Source of the DNA: Anaerobacillus alkalilacustris
Lineage (GTDB): Bacteria; Bacillota; Bacilli; Bacillales; Anaerobacillaceae
DNA: 64,000 nucleotides
NCBI RefSeq assembly: GCF_001866005.1
Contig: NZ_MLQR01000050.1
Span: 124,001 to 188,000 of the forward strand
Direction of reading: 5' to 3'
How positions within the stretch are numbered: the first letter of the stretch is position 1; the number at the start of each line of letters is the position of its first letter. Positions 55,394 to 63,644 of the stretch are shown here, one piece after another. Both the position numbers and the translations under genes were made by a program. The notes under the pieces are model-generated. The model was not told where the DNA came from. It saw nothing but the letters and a program-made list of their open reading frames with translations, and did no database searches.

Positions 55394-56058
55394 TTTGTAT
55401 CCCTCCCCTTCTTAGTAGCCTACGTTTTAGTAACACTTAAGAATTTTAACTACGGTGATCTTCTTTGTTGCATCTGCTTTTTAAACGTATAAAAATTTAA
55501 ATTCTATGTTCCATTTCAATAGTTTTGTCTTAAATTTCAGAATGTATAATATAAAAAATGAGGACAAAGACTCCTATATTAGTTTAGGCGATAGAATTCA
55601 TTTTAGAACTTTAAAAGCGTATTATTATAAAAACAATGATGCGAATGATACTTTTTTACTTTTCAAAAAGAGGTTAACACTTATGTCATCCTCTAGTTAT
55701 TTGTTTTAACATTAACGAATTTCATTATTGATAATCTCAAATGAATTTTCTGGCTTGCAGTAAATAATGGATGTTGAAGGTCGCTAAACCATTGTAAAAT
55801 TTGAAGTTGTGACATTAGCTTCCTCCTGAATAATATAGCTATAATAGTACACTTCTAGCATAAACTTTAACCCCTTTAGTACAAACCAATGTATATGTAC
55901 ATTTATTCTAATCCAGAAACAGATTTGAAAATACCACCATACATACTTTTTTCTAACTATGAAAATATCATGAATATGTGAGCTTTTATACATTTTATTG
56001 TAATAATTAATTGTATAATAAATTGTATAATTTTTTCATAGAAAAGAGAGTGGAATAG
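55394..56058. other. 665-bp gap without a convincing gene
   Basis: Contains only short AT-rich frames of unusual composition without ribosome sites. The last 60 bp before 56059 hold AATTGTATAATAAATTGTATAA, probably the promoter (TATAAT-like) of the lipoprotein gene. Confidence 0.4.
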
Positions 56059-56514
56059 ATGGGAAAATCATTTACTAAACGTTTTTACTTTCTAGCAACT
56101 TTTCTCCTACTAATTTTAGTAGGATGTAATGCTACAAATGAAGAAGCTAATCCTTATAACTTTCCTGAATATGTATTAAATGCAACTTACCCCGGTGCAA
56201 TGGCTGCTTATGAATACGCCGTTGAAGCTGAGGAAGGAATTCTTGAATATATTCCATGCTATTGCAACTGTTTTGTTGAACCATTTAATCATAATAATGT
56301 TAAAGAATGTTTTATTTCAATTGAACACAGTACCAATGATTTGCTTGTTTATGATGAGCACGGCGCTGGCTGAGGGATTTGTATAGAAATTGCACTGGAT
56401 GTGCAAAAATTACATGTACAAGGTGTACCACTTCAAGAAATTCGTGACTTTATTGATGATGAATATTCAAAATATGCTCCACCAACCCCTACTCCTTATC
56501 CTCCAGTGGAATAA
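56059..56514 (+). CDS. PCYCGC-type lipoprotein with in-frame TGA (candidate selenoprotein)
   Basis: 151 residues if the TGA at 56371-56373 is read through. Signal peptide with lipobox LILVGC (Cys ~22). The family motif appears as IPCYCNC near residue 73, then EHSTNDLLVYDEHGAG-[TGA]-GICIEIALD. Relatives have Cys where the TGA falls, giving Cys-Gly-x-Cys, so the codon would be selenocysteine in a U-G-I-C redox-type motif. After it the frame continues (GVPLQEIRDFIDDEY, Pro/Thr tail YAPPTPTPYPP) to TAA, with a terminator 22 bp later. Read conventionally, the protein stops at 104 aa and is a pseudogene. GAGAGTGG precedes the ATG. Function of the family is unknown; the Cys-rich extracytoplasmic domain suggests redox or metal binding. 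Confidence 0.7.
56374..56421 (+). promoter_or_regulatory. SECIS-like hairpin after the in-frame TGA
   Basis: TTGCAC (56390-56395), loop TGGAT, GTGCAA (56401-56406): a perfect 6-bp stem with G at the second loop position, 24 nt after the TGA. An outer pairing TTGTA/TACAA (56379-56383 with 56417-56421) extends it. This fits the bacterial SECIS pattern as I recall it: loop G within about 16-37 nt of UGA. Short hairpins also arise by chance. Confidence 0.45.
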
Positions 56515-56535
56515 AACTGGAATTTTCAATGAAAC

Positions 56536-56576
56536 AAAAGAACCTTCTGACGAAATTCGTCATAAGGTTCTTTTTT
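56536..56576 (+). terminator. Terminator of the PCYCGC lipoprotein gene
   Basis: AAAGAACCTT..GACGAA / TTCGTC..AAGGTTCTTT stem with a T6 tail. Its position right after the TAA at 56514 supports that codon as the real end of the gene. Confidence 0.88.
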
Positions 56577-56666
56577 ACAAATTAATATTGATTGAGATAG
56601 ACATCCCTCAAAACTTAGGTGATGAACTAGATACATAATGCAAAGCATCCCTATATAAAAATAGTT

Positions 56667-56699
56667 AAAACAGTAGGACATCGAAATCCCACTGTTTTA
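56667..56699. terminator. Terminator of the arsR-acr3-arsC operon
   Basis: AAAACAGT(A)GGA pairs with TCC(C)ACTGTTTT with one mismatch; AT-rich exits on both strands. Confidence 0.75.
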
Positions 56700-56709
56700 A
56701 TATAAGCTT

Positions 56710-57129
56710 TTATTTTCCTGTTTCTTTAAATGTTTGAATTCGAGAGCCAATCTCATCACGAACTCTTTGGAAGAATGCCCACTTTTCTTCATCTGTTCCT
56801 TCTGCTTTTGCCGGATCGTCAAATCCCCAATGAACACGATCTTTATTTTTTGGAGTTGCCGGACATACATCGTTAGCATGACCACATAATGTTACGACTA
56901 AATCGGCATTTGCTAAAATTTCAGGATCAATTGTGTCTGAGGTTTGATTGGAAATATCAATACCAATTTCTTTCATTGCTTTAACAGCATTAGGATTGAC
57001 ACCATGAGCTTCTATTCCAGCAGAATAAACATTCCACTCATCTCCTAAATAATGATGACCAAACCCTTCTGCCATTTGGCTACGGCATGAATTTCCTGTA
57101 CATAAAAAGTAGATTGTTTTTTTTGACAT
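56710..57129 (-). CDS. arsC: Arsenate reductase, thioredoxin-coupled
   Basis: 139 aa, the length of B. subtilis ArsC. Low-molecular-weight phosphatase loop CTGNSCRS (catalytic Cys ~10) and the redox relay Cys pair in [16 protein letters not shown]. It reduces arsenate to arsenite, which Acr3 then expels. The start at 57129 has AAAGGAG upstream; the longer frame to 57165 does not. Last gene of arsR-acr3-arsC. Confidence 0.94.
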   Translation of the reverse strand: MSKKTIYFLCTGNSCRSQMAEGFGHHYLGDEWNVYSAGIEAHGVNPNAVKAMKEIGIDISNQTSDTIDPEILANADLVVTLCGHANDVCPATPKNKDRVHWGFDDPAKAEGTDEEKWAFFQRVRDEIGSRIQTFKETGK

Positions 57130-57298
57130 GTGTAGTAAGTCTCCTTTTATAATATCTTTTTTCACTCATAATGAGCTATAAGACCTGCACTTCAAAACAA
57201 AGTAAACCTTAGTCTTTTCAGTGTGGCATAAGTTTAGCAATCAGTTTAATGTAGTAAATCTACACCGATTGAAATTATAGCTTATATCAATAACGACA

Positions 57299-58363
57299 TT
57301 ATTTGGCTAACTTTGACTCAGGAAACCAGTGTCGTGTATTGTTTGATATACGAACTAATGCTAACATCAGTGGAACTTCAACGAGAACCCCAACAACTGT
57401 TACGAGTGCTGCACCAGATTGAAGACCAAATAATGCAATGGCTACTGCTACTGCCAATTCAAAAAAGTTACTAGCACCGATCATTCCAGCAGGCGAGGCA
57501 ATCTCATGTGGCAACTTCCATGCTTTTGCCCAACCATATGCAATTGCAAATATGACGAACGTTTGAATGATTAAAGGAATAGCAATTAACACGATATGAA
57601 TTGGATTGTTTAAAATAACGTCACCTTGGAAAGAGAAAAGAATGATCAGCGTTAACAATAAGCCAATAATCGTAACATTATCAAATTTCTTTATAAAGAC
57701 ATTATCAAAATATTCTTTCCCTCTGTTCTTAATAACGTAAGTTCTTGATAAATAACCACCTACTAGTGGAATAACAATAAATAAAACAACTGATAAAATT
57801 AGCGTATCGTAAGGAACTAATACATTACTTACACCTAATAAAATCATAACAATCGGAGCAAACGCAATTAATAAAATCAAATCATTTACAGCTACTTGAA
57901 CGAGTGTATAGGAAGGATTACCTTTCGTTAAATGACTCCAAACAAATACCATCGCAGTACAAGGTGCTGCCCCTAATAATACTGCACCTGCAATATAGTC
58001 AGTTGCTAGATCTTCTGGAATAAGACCACCAAAAATAATTTTGAAAAACAGCCATGCAAATAAAAACATTGTGAAGGGTTTAATTAACCAATTTGTCGTA
58101 CAAGTCACTATTAATCCCTTTGGCATTTTTAATGCCCCAACAATACTAGAAAAATCAATTTTCAACATCATCGGATAAATCATTAACCAAATGAGAATAG
58201 CGACAGGTATAGATACTTGGGCGTATTCAAATCTACTTAACGTCTCAGGTATAAAAGGAAGCCATTGGCCAATAGCAACTCCAACGATAATACATAACGC
58301 AACCCATACCGTTAAATAGCGTTCAAAAAAACCAATACCTTTTCCTTCCGTTTCATTACTCAT
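57299..58363 (-). CDS. acr3: ACR3-type arsenite efflux permease
   Basis: 354 aa, ten membrane segments. The conserved Cys of Acr3 lies in LLGAAPCTAMVFVWS; PVAILIWLMIYPMMLKIDF and GASNFFELAVAVAIALFG are family hallmarks. It expels arsenite using the proton motive force. GAGGAG precedes the ATG at 58363. In many genomes the gene is named arsB although unrelated to true ArsB. Confidence 0.95.
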   Translation of the reverse strand: MSNETEGKGIGFFERYLTVWVALCIIVGVAIGQWLPFIPETLSRFEYAQVSIPVAILIWLMIYPMMLKIDFSSIVGALKMPKGLIVTCTTNWLIKPFTMFLFAWLFFKIIFGGLIPEDLATDYIAGAVLLGAAPCTAMVFVWSHLTKGNPSYTLVQVAVNDLILLIAFAPIVMILLGVSNVLVPYDTLILSVVLFIVIPLVGGYLSRTYVIKNRGKEYFDNVFIKKFDNVTIIGLLLTLIILFSFQGDVILNNPIHIVLIAIPLIIQTFVIFAIAYGWAKAWKLPHEIASPAGMIGASNFFELAVAVAIALFGLQSGAALVTVVGVLVEVPLMLALVRISNNTRHWFPESKLAK

Positions 58364-58389
58364 TTCTCTCACTCTCCTCAAACTTCTTA

Positions 58390-58728
58390 TTAATCACAAC
58401 AAATGTTTTTACCAATTCTCTCTAACTGCATTAACTTTTCACATTGATCAGGGATATGGTCTAATATCGAGAGAATAACCGAATAAGTATCATTTTCTTT
58501 ATTTAATGAATAAAAAATCCATTGTCCTTTTCTTTTCTCTGTTACTAAGTTTACATCTTTTAATTTACGAATATGTTGACTAATAGACGGCTGGCTCATT
58601 TCTAAAAGTTCAACAAATTCACATACACAACAATCCCTTTCTTTCAATAGACTAACTATCGTTAGCCTTGTTTTATCTCCTAATAACTTTAATACAATAA
58701 TCATTTTTTCTATAGGGATTTTATCCAT
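58390..58728 (-). CDS. arsR: ArsR-type arsenic-responsive repressor
   Basis: 112 aa winged-helix protein. Metal-binding cysteines in RDCCVCEFVELL, recognition helix MSQPSISQHIRKLK, and a C-terminal CC pair. It represses its promoter until arsenite binds. The start at 58728 follows AAAGGGAG; the longer frame is not supported. First gene of the minus-strand ars operon. Confidence 0.94.
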   Translation of the reverse strand: MDKIPIEKMIIVLKLLGDKTRLTIVSLLKERDCCVCEFVELLEMSQPSISQHIRKLKDVNLVTEKRKGQWIFYSLNKENDTYSVILSILDHIPDQCEKLMQLERIGKNICCD

Positions 58729-58765
58729 GAATTCAACTCCCTTTATTAATTTCATTACATGTATT

Positions 58766-58793
58766 ATTATATAAGTATATGCTTATATGTCAA
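58766..58793 (-). promoter_or_regulatory. arsR promoter and operator
   Basis: Minus-strand -35 TTGACA (58788-58793), 16-bp spacer and -10 TATAAT (58766-58771). The spacer is filled by the palindrome ATATAAG-TATATG-CTTATAT (58769-58788), a classic ArsR/SmtB operator. The divergent arsD gene starts 128 bp further on and could share it. Confidence 0.85.
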
Positions 58794-58920
58794 TGAGAAA
58801 TATGATAAACTAAAAAAAGATTTATATCTTACTTAACACGGGGAAAATAACCTTAATACGGTCCGTGTAGTATTGATACAATGTTCAACCCAAAATCTAT
58901 AACTTAAGGAGAGATTTAAC

Positions 58921-59283
58921 ATGAAGACAAAAATTGAAATTTTTGACCCTGCCCTTTGCTGTCCAACTGGTGTCTGTGGACCTGATGTTGATCCAGAGTT
59001 AACACGTATGGCAAGAGACGTAGCAACCCTCGTTAATAAAGGTTATGACGTTGTTAGATATAATCTAGCTCAAAATGCGGAACCTTATGTATTAAATACG
59101 GATATTAGTATGTTAATGGAAGCTGAAGGAGTAGACGCGTTACCTGCTACGGTTGTTAATGGCAAAATAGTTAAAACACATAAGTACCCATCAAAATCAG
59201 AACTAGCTAAATGGCTGGAAATTGATATTAGTGAATTAGAAGTTAAGAAATCAACTTTAAATATTGATCTCAAATCAATATAA
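58921..59283 (+). CDS. arsD: Arsenic metallochaperone
   Basis: 120 aa. The arsenite-binding cysteines Cys12, Cys13 and Cys18 are present in DPALCCPTGVCGPDV; the later ArsD cysteine pairs are absent, as in many short ArsDs. It hands arsenite to the ArsA ATPase. AAGGAGAG precedes the ATG. Separated from arsA by 244 bp containing a repeat element, an unusual gap. Confidence 0.92.
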   Translation: MKTKIEIFDPALCCPTGVCGPDVDPELTRMARDVATLVNKGYDVVRYNLAQNAEPYVLNTDISMLMEAEGVDALPATVVNGKIVKTHKYPSKSELAKWLEIDISELEVKKSTLNIDLKSI

Positions 59284-59369
59284 ATAATTAAACTGATTGG
59301 CGAAAAAGACGCTCACCACATATATTTTTAATAAAGTTTCGTGGTGGGCTAAGAGAACTCGTTCTAGCT

Positions 59370-59463
59370 TCGCTATAACATCGGAAATTCAGATGGGGCC
59401 TCAACTCCACCTGAATAGAAGTTCCCACCTAAGCTACGCTTAGAGATGGGAGTCTATGACCCT
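59370..59463 (+). repeat. Structured intergenic repeat family B, copy 2
   Basis: Aligns along its length with the minus strand of 50220-50350: AACTCGTT, AGC/GCT hairpin, AACATCGGAAA, CAG(A/G)TGG ... CTCCACCTG, CCCACCTAxGCTACGCTTA and a G-rich end. Several arms differ in sequence yet remain paired. It sits between arsD and arsA. Confidence 0.65.
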
Positions 59464-59527
59464 TAAGTACAAATCAGTTTGATTAAGAATAGTTTGTTTT
59501 AAATATACTTGAAAGGTTGGTATCATC

Positions 59528-61291
59528 ATGGAATTATTTCACCCAATGAAATTACCTGAAACTCGACACTTCTTTTTTACTGGTAAGGGAGGAGTTGGTA
59601 AAACATCAATCGCTTGTGCTACTGCGGTTGCTTTAGCACAAGCCGGTAGAAAAGTATTAATTGTAAGCACTGACCCCGCATCTAACCTTGAGGATGTATT
59701 TAATGAAAAGTTATCAAATACTCCAAAAGCTATCAGTGAAGTGCCTAATTTATTTGCTTCAAATTTAGACCCTGAAGAAGCAGCTAAAAAATATCGCGAA
59801 AGTGTCATTGGTCCTTATCGTGGTAAGCTCCCTAAAGCAGCCCTCGATAATATGGAAGAGCAGCTTTCTGGTGCTTGTACAGTTGAAATAGCTGCTTTTG
59901 ATGAATTTACAAACTTATTATCAAATGATGATTTAACAAAGCAATTTGATCATGTAATTTTTGATACAGCTCCTACTGGGCATACGTTACGTCTATTACA
60001 ATTGCCAACTGCATGGTCTGATTTTTTAGAAGAAAATACAACTGGCACCTCATGTTTAGGTCCTTTATCTGGCCTTGCATCAAAAAAAGTCCTTTACGCT
60101 CGTACGGTAACAGCACTTTCAAATAGTGAAGAAACAACACTAGTACTTGTATCAAGACCAGAGTATTCATCACTAAGAGAAGCCGAACGTGCATCTACTG
60201 AGTTAAGTGAACTTGGAATTAAAAATCAAGTACTGATTATTAATGGTGTTTTTCAGGTTTTGGACAGAAATGATCATGTAGCAAATCAATTTGAAAGAAA
60301 ACAACTTACGGCATTAGAGCAAATGTCAGATTATTTAGAATCTCTGACTATATTTCAACTCCCTTTAGTTCCGTTTAATTTAACCGGAATTGAAGCATTG
60401 AAGAAACTGTTTTTACCTGTTGAAGTTACAAATAGAAAAAATACTAATGAACTAACAGCAAATACGATACCACCACTGAGAACTATGGTCGAAGCATTTT
60501 CAAAAAATAAAAGTGGAGTTATTATGACTATGGGGAAAGGCGGAGTTGGTAAAACAACAATTGCAGCAGCTATTGCCATTGGACTAGCAGAAAAAGGTCA
60601 TCACGTCCACCTTACAACCACTGACCCAGCAGCACATTTAACTACCGTATTGAAAGATAAAAAAGTAACAAAACAAATTTCGATTAGTCGTATTGATCCT
60701 AAAAAAGAGGTTGAGAATTATCGTAACCAAGTTTTAAATAAAGTAAGAGACACATTAGATGAGGAAAGTTTAAAATACATTGAAGAAGACTTACGTTCTC
60801 CTTGTACTGAGGAAATCGCAGTTTTTCAGGCATTTGCCAATATCGTGGACAAGTCAAAAGAAACATTTGTTGTGATTGATACTGCACCTACTGGGCATAC
60901 ATTACTATTACTTGATGCAGCTCATTCCTATCATCGTGAGGTTACTCGTTCTAGTGGGGACATCCCAGAAGCAGTAAAAAACCTATTGCCTCGACTTCGC
61001 GATGAAAAAAATACAAACGTAGTGTTGGTAACACTTCCAGAAGCAACACCTGTTTTTGAAGCTAGTCGACTCCAAGATGACTTACGTCGTGCACAAATCT
61101 CACCAAAATGGTGGGTGATAAACCAAAGCTTTCAGGCCTCAAACACTACTGACCCTATCCTTCAAGGACGGGCTCTTGCTGAAGAACAGTGGATTAAGAA
61201 GGTAAAAGATGAACTTTCGAAACACTGTGTTATTGTACCATGGCAAGCTGATGATATGATTGGAAGCGAAAGTCTAAAAAAGTTGTTATAA
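59528..61291 (+). CDS. arsA: Arsenite-stimulated ATPase, tandem-domain ArsA
   Basis: 587 aa with two homologous ATPase halves, each with a deviant P-loop (FTGKGGVGKTS near residue 18 and MGKGGVGKTT near residue 335) and a DTAPTGHTLRLL / DTAPTGHTLLLL motif. Arsenite-binding Cys residues occur in SGACTVEI and SPCTEEI. It energises arsenite efflux, here presumably through Acr3 because no ArsB is in the window. AAAGGTTGG precedes the ATG. Confidence 0.94.
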   Translation: MELFHPMKLPETRHFFFTGKGGVGKTSIACATAVALAQAGRKVLIVSTDPASNLEDVFNEKLSNTPKAISEVPNLFASNLDPEEAAKKYRESVIGPYRGKLPKAALDNMEEQLSGACTVEIAAFDEFTNLLSNDDLTKQFDHVIFDTAPTGHTLRLLQLPTAWSDFLEENTTGTSCLGPLSGLASKKVLYARTVTALSNSEETTLVLVSRPEYSSLREAERASTELSELGIKNQVLIINGVFQVLDRNDHVANQFERKQLTALEQMSDYLESLTIFQLPLVPFNLTGIEALKKLFLPVEVTNRKNTNELTANTIPPLRTMVEAFSKNKSGVIMTMGKGGVGKTTIAAAIAIGLAEKGHHVHLTTTDPAAHLTTVLKDKKVTKQISISRIDPKKEVENYRNQVLNKVRDTLDEESLKYIEEDLRSPCTEEIAVFQAFANIVDKSKETFVVIDTAPTGHTLLLLDAAHSYHREVTRSSGDIPEAVKNLLPRLRDEKNTNVVLVTLPEATPVFEASRLQDDLRRAQISPKWWVINQSFQASNTTDPILQGRALAEEQWIKKVKDELSKHCVIVPWQADDMIGSESLKKLL

Positions 61292-61358
61292 GACGAACTT
61301 CAATCATAGGCAGTTTTGAGTGCAATTATACTAAATATGATCACCATAGTGGTGCAAT

Positions 61359-61399
61359 GCTATATCTAGTTACATCGACAGTTCGTAACTAGATATAGC
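61359..61399 (+). terminator. Perfect 15-bp hairpin after arsA
   Basis: GCTATATCTAGTTAC pairs with GTAACTAGATATAGC, 11-nt loop, tail TTTATATGG. Probable terminator with a weak T run. Confidence 0.6.
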
Positions 61400-61598
61400 T
61401 TTATATGGCTCTGTTTAATAATTGGGAAATTTATTAACTACTTTTAAATATATTACTTTGTTTGTATCCCTCGTCATATTTTCCTCTTACGTCCTTACTT
61501 ACCATTTTAGTTCAACTTTAATAACTTCATCCGCTACCTAACCCTTTCGATTCCCCTAAGTTTTGAGGTGAGGGTCTTACTGCCCTTAAGAGCGGAAT

Positions 61599-61644
61599 AA
61601 AAATGGCGTACGAATTATCGTTACTAATTCAATACGCCATTTTT
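61599..61644. terminator. Strong bidirectional hairpin
   Basis: AAAAATGGCGTA and TACGCCATTTTT form the outer stem, GAATTA/TAATTC the inner one. It follows the segment GAGGGTCTTACTGCCCTTAA at 61571-61590, which resembles part of the family B repeats and the segment at 36313. No gene was seen between 61292 and 61755. Confidence 0.8.
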
Positions 61645-61755
61645 GCTGATATTTAAATTTCTTCCCCTTACAATTGAAATCGTCAGAATAATTCTCATAC
61701 TTTTCTCCACTTTTCACATCACTTTCACTTTTTTGTGTAGTTTCTTATTATTCAC

Positions 61756-62061
61756 CTACAGATCATATTCTTCTAGTTCAATCGTTAACTCAAATCCCTT
61801 TTTTGAAAATTTAATGCCGTCTTTATACTTAAATAAAATTTCATTGTATTTTTCTGCAAGCTTTCCGAATTCTTCCTTGTTACCTTTTTTTAGAGCATGA
61901 TCGATTTCCTTTTGAAGTTTCGATGTTTGAAAGCGGTAAATGGATACTTCTAAAAACACCTGAGCATATAAGGAGTCAAGTATCTCTACAGAAGGCTCCC
62001 TATGGTTATTCATTAATGACAATTTCCTCAACATTTTTTTATTTATCATAAACTTTTCCAT
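61756..62061 (-). CDS. IDEAL-domain protein
   Basis: 101 aa. The central part QKEIDHALKKGNKEEFGKLAEKYNEIL matches the IDEAL motif (I-D-x-A-L ... D/N-x-x-x-F-x-x-L). Basic N-terminus MEKFMINKKMLRKLS. IDEAL proteins of Bacillus are small cytoplasmic adaptors; specific role unknown. Perfect AAAGGAGG before the ATG. Confidence 0.75.
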   Translation of the reverse strand: MEKFMINKKMLRKLSLMNNHREPSVEILDSLYAQVFLEVSIYRFQTSKLQKEIDHALKKGNKEEFGKLAEKYNEILFKYKDGIKFSKKGFELTIELEEYDL

Positions 62062-62467
62062 ATTTAAAACCTCCTTTTTTTAATTATAATAAATTTTTTG
62101 ATTATTTTCAACTTTCTGATTTTTTAGTCAAGTTATCTCACAAAGTTTTTACTTCAGGTAATTCAGAGCGTAAATTTTTATCTTTTTTATGTATTTATCA
62201 TCATACTCCACCAATATTCTCTTTTTTTCAAAGCATTTATACTCAAAATATGTTATTTTTAAATAAAAGTATAATAGAAATGCTGTAAAAGTTCCTATGG
62301 ACCTAAGGCTAGACATTATTCCAACTCCAATAAACTTCCACCTATTATAAAAAAAATCGATTTAATTCTATTAATGTTGTAAAATATAGTAAGATTGTTA
62401 ACTAATTGATGAATTTATTACCTTATATTCACATGTTAGGTTATTGTTTTTTCTAGGAGGACTACTA
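62062..62467. other. Upstream region of fnr
   Basis: About 400 bp, very AT-rich. Candidate promoter elements for fnr occur around 62370-62400 (GTTGTAAAATATAGTAAGAT). No TGTGA-N6-TCACA box was found, so autoregulation is not supported. Nothing else recognised. Confidence 0.35.
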
Positions 62468-63172
62468 ATGGTCAAAATTACAAAAGAGACATTTTTTGAC
62501 GAGTTAAGCGAAGAAGAAAAGCAGTACCTTTTATCACAAGGAACTGAGATTTCTGTCCAAAAAGGTAATTCTTTATTTTTCGAAGGGGATCGTCCTAAAC
62601 ATATCTACTTCATAAAATCCGGTAGAGTTCGCTTAAGTAAAACAACTGTTGACGGAAAAGTTTTGTTTTTTCAGCTGAAACAAGATAATGATTTTGTCGG
62701 AGAGCTAAGTTTATATAATAACTTAAAACTTACCTCTAATGCTGATGTTATTAAAGACTCTATATTGGTTAGATTTGAAAGGGAAGTTTTAGAAGATATT
62801 TGCCGTGTGAATGGTGCAATTGCTTTAGCGTTTATGAAACGAATTTCTATCCATAGCAACTCCCTTCTTGCACAATTTCGTGATCTTATTTTTTGTGGAA
62901 AAAAAGGGGCACTATATTCTATATTAATAAGACTTAGCAATGCTCACGGTACGGCTTGTGAACATGGCATTTTAATAAACAAAAAATTAACAAGTCAAGA
63001 GTTAGCTAACTATATAGGAGCAACTAGAGAGAGCATTAGTAGAATATTAAAGAATTTAACTAAAGAAGATGTTATCTCTATAAATTCGAAGTATATTACA
63101 ATTAAAAATATCGAGTACTTACAAGAGCATCTCCGCTGTGAATCTTGTCCGTATGTTGAATGCACAATATAA
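62468..63172 (+). CDS. fnr: Oxygen-sensing regulator Fnr, Bacillus type
   Basis: 234 aa Crp/Fnr protein: N-terminal cyclic-nucleotide-like beta roll, dimer helix, and HTH LTSQELANYIGATRESISRIL. The C-terminus has C224-x2-C227-x4-C232 (RCESCPYVECTI), and Asp139 lies in FRDLIF. These align with the three cysteines and aspartate that hold the [4Fe-4S] cluster in B. subtilis Fnr (C227, C230, C235, D141). It should activate genes under oxygen limitation. The ATG at 62468 has TAGGAGG upstream. A matching site lies at 16513. Confidence 0.92.
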   Translation: MVKITKETFFDELSEEEKQYLLSQGTEISVQKGNSLFFEGDRPKHIYFIKSGRVRLSKTTVDGKVLFFQLKQDNDFVGELSLYNNLKLTSNADVIKDSILVRFEREVLEDICRVNGAIALAFMKRISIHSNSLLAQFRDLIFCGKKGALYSILIRLSNAHGTACEHGILINKKLTSQELANYIGATRESISRILKNLTKEDVISINSKYITIKNIEYLQEHLRCESCPYVECTI

Positions 63173-63211
63173 TTCAATGAGTTGCGTAAAAGTAGAAAAA
63201 GAGGGATAGAC

Positions 63212-63577
63212 GTGAAATATAAACGCGATGAAACATTTCGTTATAAATTTATTGAAGAAATATCATTTAACTTTAAAATGATTAGCATCGATGGCATTCC
63301 TATTGACAGTAAAAGTTGCGAAGGTGTATTACTTGATATTAGTCCAAATGGATGTAAGATACTTTCTCCATTAGAGTTTCCAGCTCACAAAAATATTGTT
63401 TTTTATATTGAGTTTACATTCAATGAGGAACCAATTAAAGTATCTTCTGAACTCGTATGGAAAAAACGTGTAGGGAATAACTTTCAGTATGGACTAAAAC
63501 TACATTCTACAGAAGATAGTAGTCGTTTAATAGTACAGGAAATAAAAAAGTATGTGAAAAAACAAGAATTAAGTTAG
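63212..63577 (+). CDS. PilZ-domain protein
   Basis: 121 aa. PilZ-like sequence with an N-terminal RYKF arginine region and LLDISPNGCKILSPLEFP (D/NxSxxG core), followed by beta strands to VWKKRVGNNFQYGLKL. It may bind cyclic di-GMP, although the first motif (RxxxR) is incomplete. The GTG at 63212 follows AAAGAGGG and is preferred over the TTG at 63182. It lies 39 bp after fnr and may be co-transcribed. Confidence 0.8.
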   Translation: MKYKRDETFRYKFIEEISFNFKMISIDGIPIDSKSCEGVLLDISPNGCKILSPLEFPAHKNIVFYIEFTFNEEPIKVSSELVWKKRVGNNFQYGLKLHSTEDSSRLIVQEIKKYVKKQELS

Positions 63578-63610
63578 ATAAGCAAAGGAGTTATTGGGTC
63601 CTTTGCTTAT
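63578..63610. terminator. Perfect 12-bp hairpin between convergent genes
   Basis: ATAAGCAAAGGA pairs with TCCTTTGCTTAT, loop of nine; weak T runs on both sides. Confidence 0.65.
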
Positions 63611-63644
63611 TAAATATAAATCAAATTCAGTTGTCGTTAATCAT

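Noticed and set aside
55506-55993. Two ~68-codon frames between the M48 and PCYCGC genes
   Set aside because: No convincing ribosome site, odd composition (Tyr/His/Trp/Phe rich) and no family resemblance.
56180-56638. Alternative frames covering the PCYCGC gene, including a possible frameshift product
   Set aside because: The in-frame reading through TGA retains the family motifs and ends at a terminator; the other frames do not resemble any protein.
62062-62467. Fnr autoregulation site
   Set aside because: No TGTGA-N6-TCACA match upstream of fnr.
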